64,000 bases of DNA from Bradyrhizobium sp. Ai1a-2 (GTDB taxonomy: Bacteria > Pseudomonadota > Alphaproteobacteria > Rhizobiales > Xanthobacteraceae): positions 1-64,000 of the forward strand of contig NZ_AUEZ01000018.1 in NCBI RefSeq assembly GCF_000426245.1. Reading direction: 5' to 3'. The first letter of the stretch is position 1; every line of letters begins with the position of its first letter. The notes beneath the pieces were generated by a model. It saw only the letters and a list, made by a program, of their open reading frames with translations, did not search any database and was not told the origin of the DNA. Shown one piece after another: positions 32,438 to 41,555 of this stretch. A program made the position numbers and the translations under genes.

Positions 32438-35400
32438 ATGATCTCGAAATTCTTCATCGAGCGGCCGGTTCTTTCCAACGTCATCGCGATCCTGATGATC
32501 CTGATTGGCGGCGTGGCGCTGCTCAACCTCCCTGTCGCGCAATATCCTGATGTGGTGCCGCCGACCGTGCAGGTGACGACGCGCTATCCCGGCGCGTCCG
32601 CCAAGACCGTGATCGATACCGTGGCGCTGCCGATCGAGCAGCAGGTCAACGGCGTCGAGGACATGCTCTACATGCAGTCCTACAGCGGCGCCGACGGCAC
32701 CTATACGCTGACGGTGACCTTCAAGATCGGCACCGATCTGAACTTCGCGCAGGTGCTGGTGCAGAACCGGGTGTCGAGCGCGCTGTCGCAATTGCCGCAA
32801 TCGGTGCAGAGCCAGGGAGTCACGGTGCAGAAGCGATCGACGTCGATCCTGCTGTTCGTGACGCTGACCTCGCCGAACAAGACCTACGACAGCCTGTTCC
32901 TTTCCAACTACGCCACCATCAATATCCGGGACGAGCTGTCGCGGCTATCAGGCGTCGGCAATGTCACCGTGTTCGGCGCCGGCCAATATTCGATGCGGGT
33001 GTGGCTCGATCCAAACCAGCTGCAGGCGCGCGATCTGGTGCCGCAGGACGTCATCCAGGCGATCCAGCAGCAGAGCCAGCAGGTCACCGCGGGGCAGGTC
33101 GGCATGCCGCCGACGCCGCCCGGCCAGGCCTTTCAATACACGCTGAACGTCGCCGGACGGCTGGATGACAGGGACCAGTTCGAGAACATCATCGTCAAGA
33201 CCGGTAATGTCGGCGATATCACGCGCGTGCGCGACGTCGGCTGGGTCGAACTCGGCGCCCAGACCTACAGCCAGATCTTCTCGCTCAACAACAAACCCGC
33301 CACCGGCATCGGCGTATTCCTGTCGCCCGGCGCCAACGCACTCGAGGTCGAGAAGGCGGTGGAGAAGAAGATGGCGGAGCTGGCCAAACAGTTTCCGCAG
33401 GACGTCAAATACGACACGCCCTTCGACACCACCGTCTTCGTCCAGGCCTCGATCGACGAGGTCTACAAGACGCTGATCGAGGCCGGCCTGCTGGTGCTGG
33501 TCGTGATCCTCGTGTTCCTGCAGGACTGGCGCGCGATGCTGGTGCCGGCGACCACCGTGCCGGTGACCATCATCGGCGCGTTCGCGGCGATGGCGGCGCT
33601 CGGCTTCTCCATCAACCTCTCGACGCTGTTTGCGATCGTGCTGGCGATCGGCATCGTGGTCGACGACGCCATCGTCGTGGTCGAGGGCGCCGCGCACAAT
33701 ATCGAGCGCGGCCTGTCCGGCCATGACGCGGCGATCAAGGCGATGGACGAATTGTTCGCGCCGATCGTCGGCATCACGCTGGTCCTGGTCTCCGTGTTCC
33801 TGCCGGCGGCGTTCCTGCCCGGCCTCACGGGGCGAATGTACGCGCAGTTCGCGCTGGTGATCGCCGCGACCGCGCTGCTCAGCGCCGTCAATGCCGCGAC
33901 CCTGAAGCCGACGCAATGCGCGCTGTGGCTGCGCCGGCCGGTGCCGCCGGAGCAGCGCAACTTCTTCTACCGCGGCTTCAATGCCGTCTATGAACGGCTG
34001 GAGCGCGGCTATACCCGGCTGATCGGCACTCTCGTCAGGCACAGCAACGTGTCGGTCGTGGTCGCGCTGATCCTGATCGGGCTTGCCGGCTACGGCCTGT
34101 CGCGGGTGCCGACCGGATTCATCCCGATTGAAGACCAGGGCTATCTGCTGGCCGCGGTGCAATTGCCCGACGGCGCGGCGCTCGACCGCACCCAGCGTGT
34201 GCTCGATAGGGTCAGCGAGCTGGCCGGCAAGTCGCCCGGCGTGCAGCAGGTCATCTCCATCGCCGGCATCTCCGCGCTCGACAACAGTTCGAGCCTGGCG
34301 AATGCCGGCGTCGCTTACCTGATCCTGAAGGACTGGAGCCAGCGCGGGCCTGGCGAGGATTTGCGCTCATTGGTGTTCGGGCTGAACGACAAGCTGGCCG
34401 AGATAGAGGAGGCGCGCATCCTGGTGATCCCGCCGCCGCCGATCCAGGGTATCGGCAATGCCGCCGGCTTTGCGATGCAAGTCGAATTACGCGATGGCAA
34501 TGCCGATTACGCCAAGCTGCAGGCGATTACGAGTGCGGTCGTCGCCAATGCGCAGACGCAGAGCGCGCTGCAGCGGGTCAGCTCGTCCTTCCGCTCCATG
34601 GTTCCGCAGTATGACGTCGAGGTCGATCGGACCAAGACCCAGACGTTGAACGTCACGACCGACCAGATCTTCTCGACGCTGTCGTCCTATCTCGGCGCGA
34701 GCTACGTCAACCAGTTCAACAAATTCGGCCGTACCTTCCAGGTCTATGTGCAGGCGGATTCGAAATTCCGCCTGCGCCTGCGCGACATCGAGAACCTGAT
34801 GGTGCGCAACAGCCAGGGCGAGATGATCCCGCTCGGCACCGTCGCCAAGATCACGCCGTCGGTCGGGCCGTCGCTGATCAGCCTCTATAATCTCTATCCG
34901 TCCGCCTCCATCATCGGCCTGCCGGCGCAGGGCTACAGCTCGGGACAGTCGATGGCGCTGATGGAACAGATCGCCGCAAAGACACTGCCGCCGGGAACAG
35001 GCTATGAATGGACGGCGATGTCGTACCAGGAGAAGGCGGTCAGCAACCAGATCTATTACGTGTTCGGCCTCGCCTTGCTGCTGGTCTACCTTGTGCTGGC
35101 TGGTCAGTACGAAAGCTGGTACGCGCCGATCTCGGTGATACTTGCGGTCCCGCTGTCGTTGCTCGGCCCGATGCTGGTGCTGTCAGGCTTGCGGATCGAC
35201 AACAACCTCTACACCCAGATCGGCATCATCCTGTTGATCGCGCTGTCGGCGAAGAACGCGATCCTGATCGTCGAGGTCGCGCTCGAGCATCACGTGCGCG
35301 ACCGCGAGCCGCTGATCGAGTCTGCGATCGCTGCAGCGCGCGCAAGATTCCGCCCGATCCTGATGACATCCTTTGCCTTCATCCTCGGCGTTGTGCCGCT

Positions 35401-35596
35401 GGTGCTCGCGACCGGTGCCGGGGCCAATGCGCGCAAGTCGATCGGCATCACCGTATTCTCAGGCATGATCGCCTCGACCTGCCTTGCCGTGCTGTTCGTG
35501 CCCGCGTTCTTCGTCGTGGTCCAGCGCTTCGAGAACTGGCGCAAGTCGCGCAAGGCAAAGGCGCCGGAGACGCGGACCGTCCCGCAGGCGCCGTAA
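32438..35596 (+). CDS. RND efflux pump, HAE1 family (AcrB/MexF type)
   Basis: Inner-membrane pump of 1052 residues, full length for AcrB-type transporters, with 12 expected transmembrane helices. It opens MISKFFIERPVLSNVIAILM. The proton relay is intact: Asp409 and Asp410 in GIVVDDAIVVVE and Lys939 in LSAKNAILIVE. It probably exports hydrophobic drugs, dyes or plant phenolics. GAGGGG precedes ATG 32438. No regulator or outer-membrane factor gene is adjacent. Confidence 0.96.
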   Translation: MISKFFIERPVLSNVIAILMILIGGVALLNLPVAQYPDVVPPTVQVTTRYPGASAKTVIDTVALPIEQQVNGVEDMLYMQSYSGADGTYTLTVTFKIGTDLNFAQVLVQNRVSSALSQLPQSVQSQGVTVQKRSTSILLFVTLTSPNKTYDSLFLSNYATINIRDELSRLSGVGNVTVFGAGQYSMRVWLDPNQLQARDLVPQDVIQAIQQQSQQVTAGQVGMPPTPPGQAFQYTLNVAGRLDDRDQFENIIVKTGNVGDITRVRDVGWVELGAQTYSQIFSLNNKPATGIGVFLSPGANALEVEKAVEKKMAELAKQFPQDVKYDTPFDTTVFVQASIDEVYKTLIEAGLLVLVVILVFLQDWRAMLVPATTVPVTIIGAFAAMAALGFSINLSTLFAIVLAIGIVVDDAIVVVEGAAHNIERGLSGHDAAIKAMDELFAPIVGITLVLVSVFLPAAFLPGLTGRMYAQFALVIAATALLSAVNAATLKPTQCALWLRRPVPPEQRNFFYRGFNAVYERLERGYTRLIGTLVRHSNVSVVVALILIGLAGYGLSRVPTGFIPIEDQGYLLAAVQLPDGAALDRTQRVLDRVSELAGKSPGVQQVISIAGISALDNSSSLANAGVAYLILKDWSQRGPGEDLRSLVFGLNDKLAEIEEARILVIPPPPIQGIGNAAGFAMQVELRDGNADYAKLQAITSAVVANAQTQSALQRVSSSFRSMVPQYDVEVDRTKTQTLNVTTDQIFSTLSSYLGASYVNQFNKFGRTFQVYVQADSKFRLRLRDIENLMVRNSQGEMIPLGTVAKITPSVGPSLISLYNLYPSASIIGLPAQGYSSGQSMALMEQIAAKTLPPGTGYEWTAMSYQEKAVSNQIYYVFGLALLLVYLVLAGQYESWYAPISVILAVPLSLLGPMLVLSGLRIDNNLYTQIGIILLIALSAKNAILIVEVALEHHVRDREPLIESAIAAARARFRPILMTSFAFILGVVPLVLATGAGANARKSIGITVFSGMIASTCLAVLFVPAFFVVVQRFENWRKSRKAKAPETRTVPQAP

Positions 35597-35600
35597 GCCG

Positions 35601-35683
35601 TATGGTGGGCAAAGCGCAGCGTGCCCACCATCAAACATTCGGCTCGTGGTGGTGGGCACGCTCCGCTTTGCCCACCCTACGGG
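35601..35683. repeat. Intergenic palindromic repeat (GTGGGCAAAGCGAAGC type), copy 2
   Basis: GGTGGGCAAAGCGCAGCGTG...CACGCTCCGCTTTGCCCACC with CCTACGGG at the end. It fills the gap between the RND pump and the convergent oxidoreductase gene. Confidence 0.85.
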
Positions 35684-35693
35684 TTTGGCGCGA

Positions 35694-36695
35694 TCACACC
35701 CGGATCATCCGCTTGCCGCGGTTCTCGCCGGCGAGCAGGCCGATCAGCGCTGCCGGCGCATTCTCCAGTCCGTCGATCACGTCTTCCTGCACTTTCAACT
35801 TGCCGGAGGCGACCCAGGACTGCAGGTCGGCGAGTGCCGCGTCGCGCTGGTCCATGAAGTCCATCACGATGAAGCCCTGCATGACCAGCCGCTTCACGAC
35901 GATCAATCCGGGCACGCCACGCGGGCCGTGGGCGGAGGGGACGCCATCATATTGCGAGATCGCGCCGCAGCAGGCGATGCGGCCGCGGTTGTTCATCTGC
36001 GGCAGGCACGCCTCCAGGATGTCGCCGCCGACATTGTCGAAATAGACGTCGATGCCGTTGGGGGCGGCAGACCGAAGCGCCTTGTAGGTGCCGCCGTCCT
36101 TGTAGTCGACCGCTGCGTCGAAGCCGAACTCGCTGGTGAGCCAATGGCACTTGTCCTTGCCGCCGGCAATGCCGACGACGCGGCAGCCCTTGATTTTCGC
36201 GATCTGTCCGACGATCGAGCCCACCGAGCCGGCGGCGGCCGAGACCACGACGGTCTCGCCCTCCCTGGGCTTGCCGACGTTTAGCAGGCCGAAATAGGCG
36301 GTGAGGCCGGCGATGCCGTAGACGCTGAGCAGATGCGTCATCGGTTCGAGCTTCGGCATCTTGCTCAGATGCTTTGCCGGCACAGCGGCATAATCCTGCC
36401 AGCCGGTGTCGCCGAACACGATATCGCCCGGCGCAAGGCCAGGCGCCTTCGACGCCACCACCTCGGCGATGCCGCCACCGGACATCACGGTGTTGGCCTC
36501 GACCGCAGCGCGGTAGGTCGCGCCGTGCATCCAGGCGCGGTTGGCGGCGTCGAGCGAAAGATAGCGCAGCCGCAGCAGGGCCTCGCCGTCCTTCGGCTCC
36601 GGAATGCCGCCATTGACCATCCTGAAATGTTCGGGCCCGAGTTTCCCGGTCGGCTTCTCCACCAATAGGACCTGACGATTGTTAGCCTCGCTCAT
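35694..36695 (-). CDS. NADP-dependent oxidoreductase, MDR family (CurA/leukotriene-reductase-like)
   Basis: Zinc-free medium-chain reductase of 333 residues, predicted to reduce the C=C of enones or aldehydes with NADPH. RQVLLVEKPTGKLGPEHF at the N-terminus, then VYGIAGLTAYFGLLNVG and VVSAAAGSVGSIVGQIAKIKGCRVVGIAGG (Rossmann, AAxGxVG) and VYFDNVGGDILEACL are typical. AAAGGGAGG precedes ATG 36695. It is a single gene, divergent from the symporter gene. Confidence 0.92.
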   Translation of the reverse strand: MSEANNRQVLLVEKPTGKLGPEHFRMVNGGIPEPKDGEALLRLRYLSLDAANRAWMHGATYRAAVEANTVMSGGGIAEVVASKAPGLAPGDIVFGDTGWQDYAAVPAKHLSKMPKLEPMTHLLSVYGIAGLTAYFGLLNVGKPREGETVVVSAAAGSVGSIVGQIAKIKGCRVVGIAGGKDKCHWLTSEFGFDAAVDYKDGGTYKALRSAAPNGIDVYFDNVGGDILEACLPQMNNRGRIACCGAISQYDGVPSAHGPRGVPGLIVVKRLVMQGFIVMDFMDQRDAALADLQSWVASGKLKVQEDVIDGLENAPAALIGLLAGENRGKRMIRV

Positions 36696-36905
36696 GGTGT
36701 CCTCCCTTTGGTCAATCCCGAAGCAACTGCGTGCTTGTTGCGCGGCCGATTGCACAGATTGTGCGCTGCCCACGACGCTAGTCCCCGCCTGTCTATTCTA
36801 CAACTGGAACATGCAGCAATGCGCGCGCAGAGCGAAAGCGTGTTGCGCCGGTGCGTAAATCTGCCACACTACATCGCTTGCCGGGTGACTTACGGGAGTA
36901 AGAGC

Positions 36906-38195
36906 ATGTCGAGCAGGTTCACGCAGTACATCCTCATCGCGATGGTGCTGGGCATCGTGATGGGGGCCTTTGTCTGCAACTTCCTGCCCGACAGCCGGGC
37001 GGAGATCGCAGCCGACGTAAACCTGATCGCGATGCTGTTCCTGCGGCTGATCAAGATGATCATCGCGCCGCTGGTGTTCGCGACGCTGGTCGGTGGCATC
37101 GCCCATATGGGCTCCGGTGCACGGCTCGGGCGCATCTTCGCCAAGACCATGGGCTGGTTCGTCAGCGCCTCTTTCGTCTCGCTGCTGCTCGGCCTCGTCA
37201 TGGTCAACCTGATGCAGCCCGGCGCCAACTTCCCGGGCACGCTGCCCGACAAGGGCCAGTCGACCGGCCTGCCGGTCTCGGCCTTCTCGTTTGAAAAGTT
37301 CCTGATCCACCTGGTGCCGACCTCGATCGCGGACGCGATGGCGCAGAACGAGATCCTGCAGATCGTGGTGTTCGCGGTGTTCTTCGCAGTTGCGCTCGGC
37401 GCAATGCCGGAGCGGGCGAAGCCGATCATGGCCCTGATCGACGACCTCGCCCATATCATGCTGAAGGTCACGAGCTATGTGATGCTGTTCGCCCCGCTCG
37501 CGGTATGGGCCGCGATCATGGCGACGGTGTCGAAGAACGGGCTCGGGGTGCTCTGGAAGCTGGTCGTATTCATGGGCGGCTTCTATATCTCGCTCCTGAT
37601 CCTGTGGGCGATCCTGGTCGTGGTCGGCTTCATCGTGATCGGGCCGCGCTACAGCCATCTGCTTCGGCTGATCCGCGAACCGCTGATGATCGCCTTCTCC
37701 ACCGCCTCGTCGGAGGCCGCCTATCCGAAGACGCTGGAGGGACTGAACCGCTTCGGCGCCTCGCCGCGGATCTCGGCCTTCGTGCTGCCGCTCGGCTATT
37801 CCTTCAACCTCGACGGCACGATGATGTACTGCACCTTCGCCAGCATCTTCATCGCGCAGACCTATCATATCGACATGTCGCTCGGCACCCAGCTCGCGAT
37901 GCTGGCCACCTTGATGATCACCTCCAAGGGCGTCGCCGGCGTGCCGCGCGCCTCCCTCGTCGTGATCGCCTCGACGCTCAGCCAGTTCGGCATTCCCGAG
38001 GCGGGCCTGCTGATGATCATGGGTATCGACACCTTCCTCGACATGGGCCGTAGCGCCACCAACGTGATCGGCAACTCGCTCGCCACCGCCGTGGTCGCGA
38101 AGTGGGAAGGTGAGCTGAAGGAAGAGCACGAACTCGGGCCCGACGACGCCGTGCCGTCCGACGCGGTGCCGGGTGACGCGGTGCCTGCGCATTGA
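36906..38195 (+). CDS. Dicarboxylate/amino acid:cation symporter (DctA/GltP family)
   Basis: Secondary transporter of 429 residues (DAACS family), with the hairpin motif STASSEAAYPKTLEGL and GYSFNLDGTMMYCTFASIFIAQ (NxDGT), and TSKGVAGVPRASLVVIA. It probably takes up C4-dicarboxylates or glutamate/aspartate with H+ or Na+. GGGAG lies 7 bases before ATG 36906. The C-terminal tail is extended and acidic, with three tandem copies of a D-A-V-P-x unit encoded by a 15-base repeat. It is 12 bases before the binding-protein gene. Confidence 0.93.
   Translation: MSSRFTQYILIAMVLGIVMGAFVCNFLPDSRAEIAADVNLIAMLFLRLIKMIIAPLVFATLVGGIAHMGSGARLGRIFAKTMGWFVSASFVSLLLGLVMVNLMQPGANFPGTLPDKGQSTGLPVSAFSFEKFLIHLVPTSIADAMAQNEILQIVVFAVFFAVALGAMPERAKPIMALIDDLAHIMLKVTSYVMLFAPLAVWAAIMATVSKNGLGVLWKLVVFMGGFYISLLILWAILVVVGFIVIGPRYSHLLRLIREPLMIAFSTASSEAAYPKTLEGLNRFGASPRISAFVLPLGYSFNLDGTMMYCTFASIFIAQTYHIDMSLGTQLAMLATLMITSKGVAGVPRASLVVIASTLSQFGIPEAGLLMIMGIDTFLDMGRSATNVIGNSLATAVVAKWEGELKEEHELGPDDAVPSDAVPGDAVPAH
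38145..38189 (+). repeat. Three 15-base tandem repeats inside the symporter gene
   Basis: Units at 38145-38159, 38160-38174 and 38175-38189 each read GACGCSGTGCC plus a variable end and encode DAVPS, DAVPG and DAVPA. In-frame copy number could vary between strains without breaking the gene. Confidence 0.75.
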
Positions 38196-38207
38196 CGGGA
38201 GAGCTGC

Positions 38208-39158
38208 ATGCATCAGCCCCCAACGAAAGTGCCAAGGAAGGCGACAAGGAAAGCGATATGGGCCGGTGGCCTGCTGCTGGCAGCATGTCTGCTGGCAGCA
38301 CCGGCCACTGCCCAGACGGCGAGCGAGGGGCTTAGCCCGACGCTTGCCAATATCAAGAACACCCATACGGTGCGGCTCGGCTACCGCGAGAGCTCGCCAC
38401 CGTTCTCCTTCCTCGACCAATCCAACCGGCCGATCGGTTACAGCCTCGAACTCTGCGAGGCGATCGTGGAGGAAATCGGCACTGAGGTCGACGATGCCAA
38501 TCTCAGGATCGACTACGTCAAGGTTACCTCCGACGACCGCATTCCTGCTGTTGTGCAGGGCAAGATCGATCTCGAATGCGGGTCGACCACGGCGAATGCC
38601 GAACGCGCCAGGCAGGTCGCGTTCTCGCCTTTGATTTTCGTCGCAGGCACCAAACTGATGGTGCCGAAAACCTCGGTGGTCACAGGCGTGACGGATCTCA
38701 AGGGTAAGACCGTGGTGGTGACCAGGGGCACCACCAACGAGCAGGCCATGCACAATGTCGACAAGAAGTTCTCGCTCGGATTGAACATCGTGACGTCGCC
38801 CGACCATGAGCAGTCCTACCAGATGCTGGCCGAGGGCAAGGCGGATGCGTTCGCGACCGACGACATCCTGCTCTACGGCCTGATCGCGCGGCACAAGTCG
38901 CAGGACAAGTTCCGGGTGGTCGGCGACTATCTGTCCTACGATCCCTACGGCATCATGTACCGCAAGGGCGAGCCCCAGCTGAAGGAGGTGGTCGAGCGCA
39001 CCTTCCGCAAGCTCGGCTCCGGCCGCGACCTCATCCCGCTCTACAACAAATGGTTCGTCGCCCGGCTTCCGACCGGCGAGCGCCTCAACGTCGCGATCTC
39101 GCCGCAGCTCGAGGAGGCCTTCAAGGCGCTGAATGATAATGAGGGGACGAGTAACTAG
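38208..39158 (+). CDS. ABC-type amino acid substrate-binding protein (GltI-like, family 3)
   Basis: Periplasmic protein of 316 residues with a signal peptide (AIWAGGLLLAACLLAAPATAQ). SBP_bac_3 motifs: VRLGYRESSPPFSFLDQSNRPIGYSLELCEAI, IPAVVQGKIDLECGSTTANAERARQVAFS and GKTVVVTRGTTNEQ, close to glutamate/aspartate-binding GltI. No cognate ABC permease or ATPase is in the window. It follows the DctA-like symporter by 12 bases, implying cotranscription with a secondary transporter. Confidence 0.92.
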   Translation: MHQPPTKVPRKATRKAIWAGGLLLAACLLAAPATAQTASEGLSPTLANIKNTHTVRLGYRESSPPFSFLDQSNRPIGYSLELCEAIVEEIGTEVDDANLRIDYVKVTSDDRIPAVVQGKIDLECGSTTANAERARQVAFSPLIFVAGTKLMVPKTSVVTGVTDLKGKTVVVTRGTTNEQAMHNVDKKFSLGLNIVTSPDHEQSYQMLAEGKADAFATDDILLYGLIARHKSQDKFRVVGDYLSYDPYGIMYRKGEPQLKEVVERTFRKLGSGRDLIPLYNKWFVARLPTGERLNVAISPQLEEAFKALNDNEGTSN

Positions 39159-39179
39159 CGCGGTTGCGTGGGTGAAAAC

Positions 39180-39261
39180 GTAGGGTGGGCAAAGCGAAGC
39201 GTGCCCACCTATCTTGCACCGAACGTGGATGGTGGGCGCGCTGCGCTTTGCCCACCCAACG
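39180..39261. repeat. Intergenic palindromic repeat (GTGGGCAAAGCGAAGC type), copy 3
   Basis: GTAGGGTGGGCAAAGCGAAG...CGCTGCGCTTTGCCCACC, in the gap between the binding-protein gene and the convergent ATP-grasp gene. Confidence 0.85.
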
Positions 39262-39271
39262 GCACTGATGC

Positions 39272-40222
39272 TTACGCAAACACTCTATCCAGCGCCGCTT
39301 CATACGCGGCATAAGCCAATTCCGGGTGCGACCGGCTCAGCGCCTCCATCTTCACGCCGGCGTTGACTTCGAGGATCCGCCAGGCGCCTTCAGTGCGCAC
39401 GACGTCGATCGAGCCGAAGCGGATGCCGATCGCGCGGGCGGCCTTGGTCGCGATCTCGATGCACGCAGCGCGATCCTCGCCCTGCTCCAGCAGCACCGGG
39501 CGGGCGCCGGAATCGAGGTTGTGGCGCCAGTTGAGCATGCGCCGCTCGCCCACCGGCACGATCGCGTCGAGCTCGGCCCGCCCGATCTCGGCGATCAGGC
39601 CGGGCAGCGCGGTCGATCGCCGCTCGGCGGGCATGGCCGCAAGCGCAAGCTCGAGCAGCGAATGCCTGCCGTCGCCGATCACGAACGGGCGCTCCTTGCT
39701 GTAGACGACGACCGGGAGATCATCGACCAGGACGACGCGGACCTCGTCCTCGATCTCGACAAAGGGCGAGATGGCGAGGCTCGGATATGCCGCCAGGATC
39801 CTGCCGACCGCGAGTTCGAGCGCCGCTTTGGTCGTCACCCGGAAGACGCCGTCGCCCGACGTGCCCTCGTTCGGCTTGACGACGAGGCCGGCGGAATGGC
39901 TGGCCAGCAGGCGCAGCATCGTTTCCCAGGAGTCGGCCGCCCGCGTATAGGCCGCAAGCTTCGGTCCCAGGAACAGGGTGTGGGGGATGCAGGGCACGCC
40001 AGAACATTGCAGCACCTCGGCGGTAGCCGCCTTGTCATTGGCGATCTGGTGCGCGACCGCGCTGTTCAGCCCGACGTCATAGGCGAAGGCGAGATGCTGC
40101 CGCTCGCCACGCCGCATGACGATCAGCCAGCCTTCCGACCGCACCTCGGCCGTAATCTTACGGGCAAGGCAATATTTCGTGACTGCGTCGACGAAGATCC
40201 GCTGGCTGATCGGGATCGCCAA
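39272..40222 (-). CDS. ATP-grasp domain protein (RimK/cyanophycin-synthetase-like)
   Basis: Protein of 316 residues. ATP-grasp features: NDKAATAEVLQCSGVPCIPHTLFL, LVVKPNEGTSGDGVFRV (Lys and Gly-rich loop), SPFVEIEDEVRVVLVDD (Arg) and the metal-binding SIDVVRTEGAWRILEVNAGVKMEAL (Asp, Glu, Asn). Such enzymes join a carboxylate to an amine using ATP; the product is unknown. The start is TTG 40222 with AGAGAGGA upstream. The 290-base region 40223-40512 upstream is AT-richer and holds no gene I can support. Confidence 0.85.
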   Translation of the reverse strand: MAIPISQRIFVDAVTKYCLARKITAEVRSEGWLIVMRRGERQHLAFAYDVGLNSAVAHQIANDKAATAEVLQCSGVPCIPHTLFLGPKLAAYTRAADSWETMLRLLASHSAGLVVKPNEGTSGDGVFRVTTKAALELAVGRILAAYPSLAISPFVEIEDEVRVVLVDDLPVVVYSKERPFVIGDGRHSLLELALAAMPAERRSTALPGLIAEIGRAELDAIVPVGERRMLNWRHNLDSGARPVLLEQGEDRAACIEIATKAARAIGIRFGSIDVVRTEGAWRILEVNAGVKMEALSRSHPELAYAAYEAALDRVFA

Positions 40223-40512
40223 GTTGATTTTCCTCTCTCGATGGCGCGCTGTGGAATTAATTGCTCGATCGACATCGTTTCCAGCAAGTTAATTGCGTCG
40301 CGCGGGAAACCTTAACAACGATGTTTTGAACCATTCTGCGAAATCAATCGACAGCCATGCCGAGTTCGCAATTGCACAATGGACGAATTCCACTATGTGT
40401 TTCAGCGGCGCGACGGGCAGGCGGGCTTCCCCTTGATGTCAGTCACTTTCGTGCGGTCGAGCAGCCGCTGCTCGACGTCGTTTATGTAAGGTCAATCGGA
40501 AAAGCCAGACAC

Positions 40513-41286
40513 ATGAGCGCGTTCTATCGAGAGAAGGTCCTTTCTGTTCGCCACTGGACCGATACGCTTTTCAGCTTCCGAGCCACCCGCGATTCCGGCT
40601 TTCGCTTCCAGAACGGCCAGTTCGCCATGATCGGTCTCGAGATCGAGGGCCGGCCGCTGCTGCGCGCCTATTCGATGGCGAGCGCCAATCACGAGGAAGA
40701 GCTCGAGTTCTTCTCGATCAAGGTTCAGGACGGCCCGCTGACCTCCAGGCTGCAGAAGATCCGGGAAGGCGACATCATCCTGGTCGGCCGCAAGGCGACC
40801 GGCACGCTGATCACCGACAATCTCATCCCCGGCAAGCGGCTGTTGCTGCTGTCGACCGGCACCGGCCTCGCCCCCTTTGCGAGCCTGATCAAGGACCCCG
40901 AGGTCTACGACCGCTACGAGAGCATCGTGCTGGTCCATGGCTGCCGCCAGGTGGCCGAGCTCGCCTATGGCGAGGAGGTGGTCGCCAATCTGCGCGACGA
41001 CGAATTGTTCGGTCCGCTGCTCGCCGAGAAGCTGCTCTATTATCCGACCGTGACGCGCGAGCCGTTCCGCAACCGCGGCCGCATCACCGACCTGATCACG
41101 TCAAACCAGCTCTTCAACGACATCCACCAGGGGCCGCTCGATCTCGAGACCGACCGCATCATGATGTGCGGCAGCCCGGCGATGCTGGAAGACCTGCGCA
41201 AACTGTTCGAGGGCCGCGGCTTCGCCGAAGGCAACCACAGCGCGCCCGGCCATTTCGTGATCGAAAAGGCCTTCGTCGAGCGCTGA
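40513..41286 (+). CDS. fpr: Ferredoxin/flavodoxin-NADP+ reductase
   Basis: FAD enzyme of 257 residues, the usual length of bacterial Fpr. FAD site: LLRAYSMASANHEEELEFFSIKV; NADP site: LLLSTGTGLAPFASLIKDPEVYDRYESIVLVHGCR; then MMCGSPAMLEDL and a C-terminal HFVIEKAFVER typical of subclass I reductases of alpha- and gammaproteobacteria. It supplies reduced ferredoxin or flavodoxin. ATG 40513 is chosen because the family sequence begins there; the frame is open further upstream to 40357. Confidence 0.94.
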   Translation: MSAFYREKVLSVRHWTDTLFSFRATRDSGFRFQNGQFAMIGLEIEGRPLLRAYSMASANHEEELEFFSIKVQDGPLTSRLQKIREGDIILVGRKATGTLITDNLIPGKRLLLLSTGTGLAPFASLIKDPEVYDRYESIVLVHGCRQVAELAYGEEVVANLRDDELFGPLLAEKLLYYPTVTREPFRNRGRITDLITSNQLFNDIHQGPLDLETDRIMMCGSPAMLEDLRKLFEGRGFAEGNHSAPGHFVIEKAFVER

Positions 41287-41308
41287 GCTTTTCGCTATAG
41301 CGGACCCC

Positions 41309-41398
41309 GTAGCCCGGGTGAAGCGAAGCGCAACCCGGGATTCCCTGCAAATTCGCTCGCACTGTCCCGGGTTACGCTTGCGCTCCACCCGGGCTACG
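41309..41398. repeat. Intergenic palindromic repeat (GTAGCCCGGGTG type), copy 1
   Basis: GTAGCCCGGGTGAAGCGAAG...GCGCTCCACCCGGGCTAC with internal CAACCCGGGA/TCCCGGGTTA arms, a long hairpin. It lies downstream of fpr and before the next gene in the same direction. Confidence 0.85.
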
Positions 41399-41555
41399 TC
41401 CCTTCGTTGCACCGCAATACAACACCCCGGACCGGGTGGCATCGGTGTCACATCCGTGAACCCGAAGGCCGATTATACCGTATGGCAGATGGCGCGGGAT
41501 GGATTAGGCTCCCCCGCTCGCCAATGACAATCCGGCAGATCTGCTGAGGGGTTTC

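Noticed and set aside
31334..32800. 488-codon frame antisense to the RND adaptor and pump
   Set aside because: A mirror frame of a well-supported gene pair; no recognisable motif or Shine-Dalgarno.
36798..38894. 698-codon open frame antisense to the symporter and binding-protein genes
   Set aside because: The composition is His/Asp/Arg-rich with no domain, as expected for the reverse frame of GC-rich coding DNA; the plus-strand genes have clear family motifs and starts.
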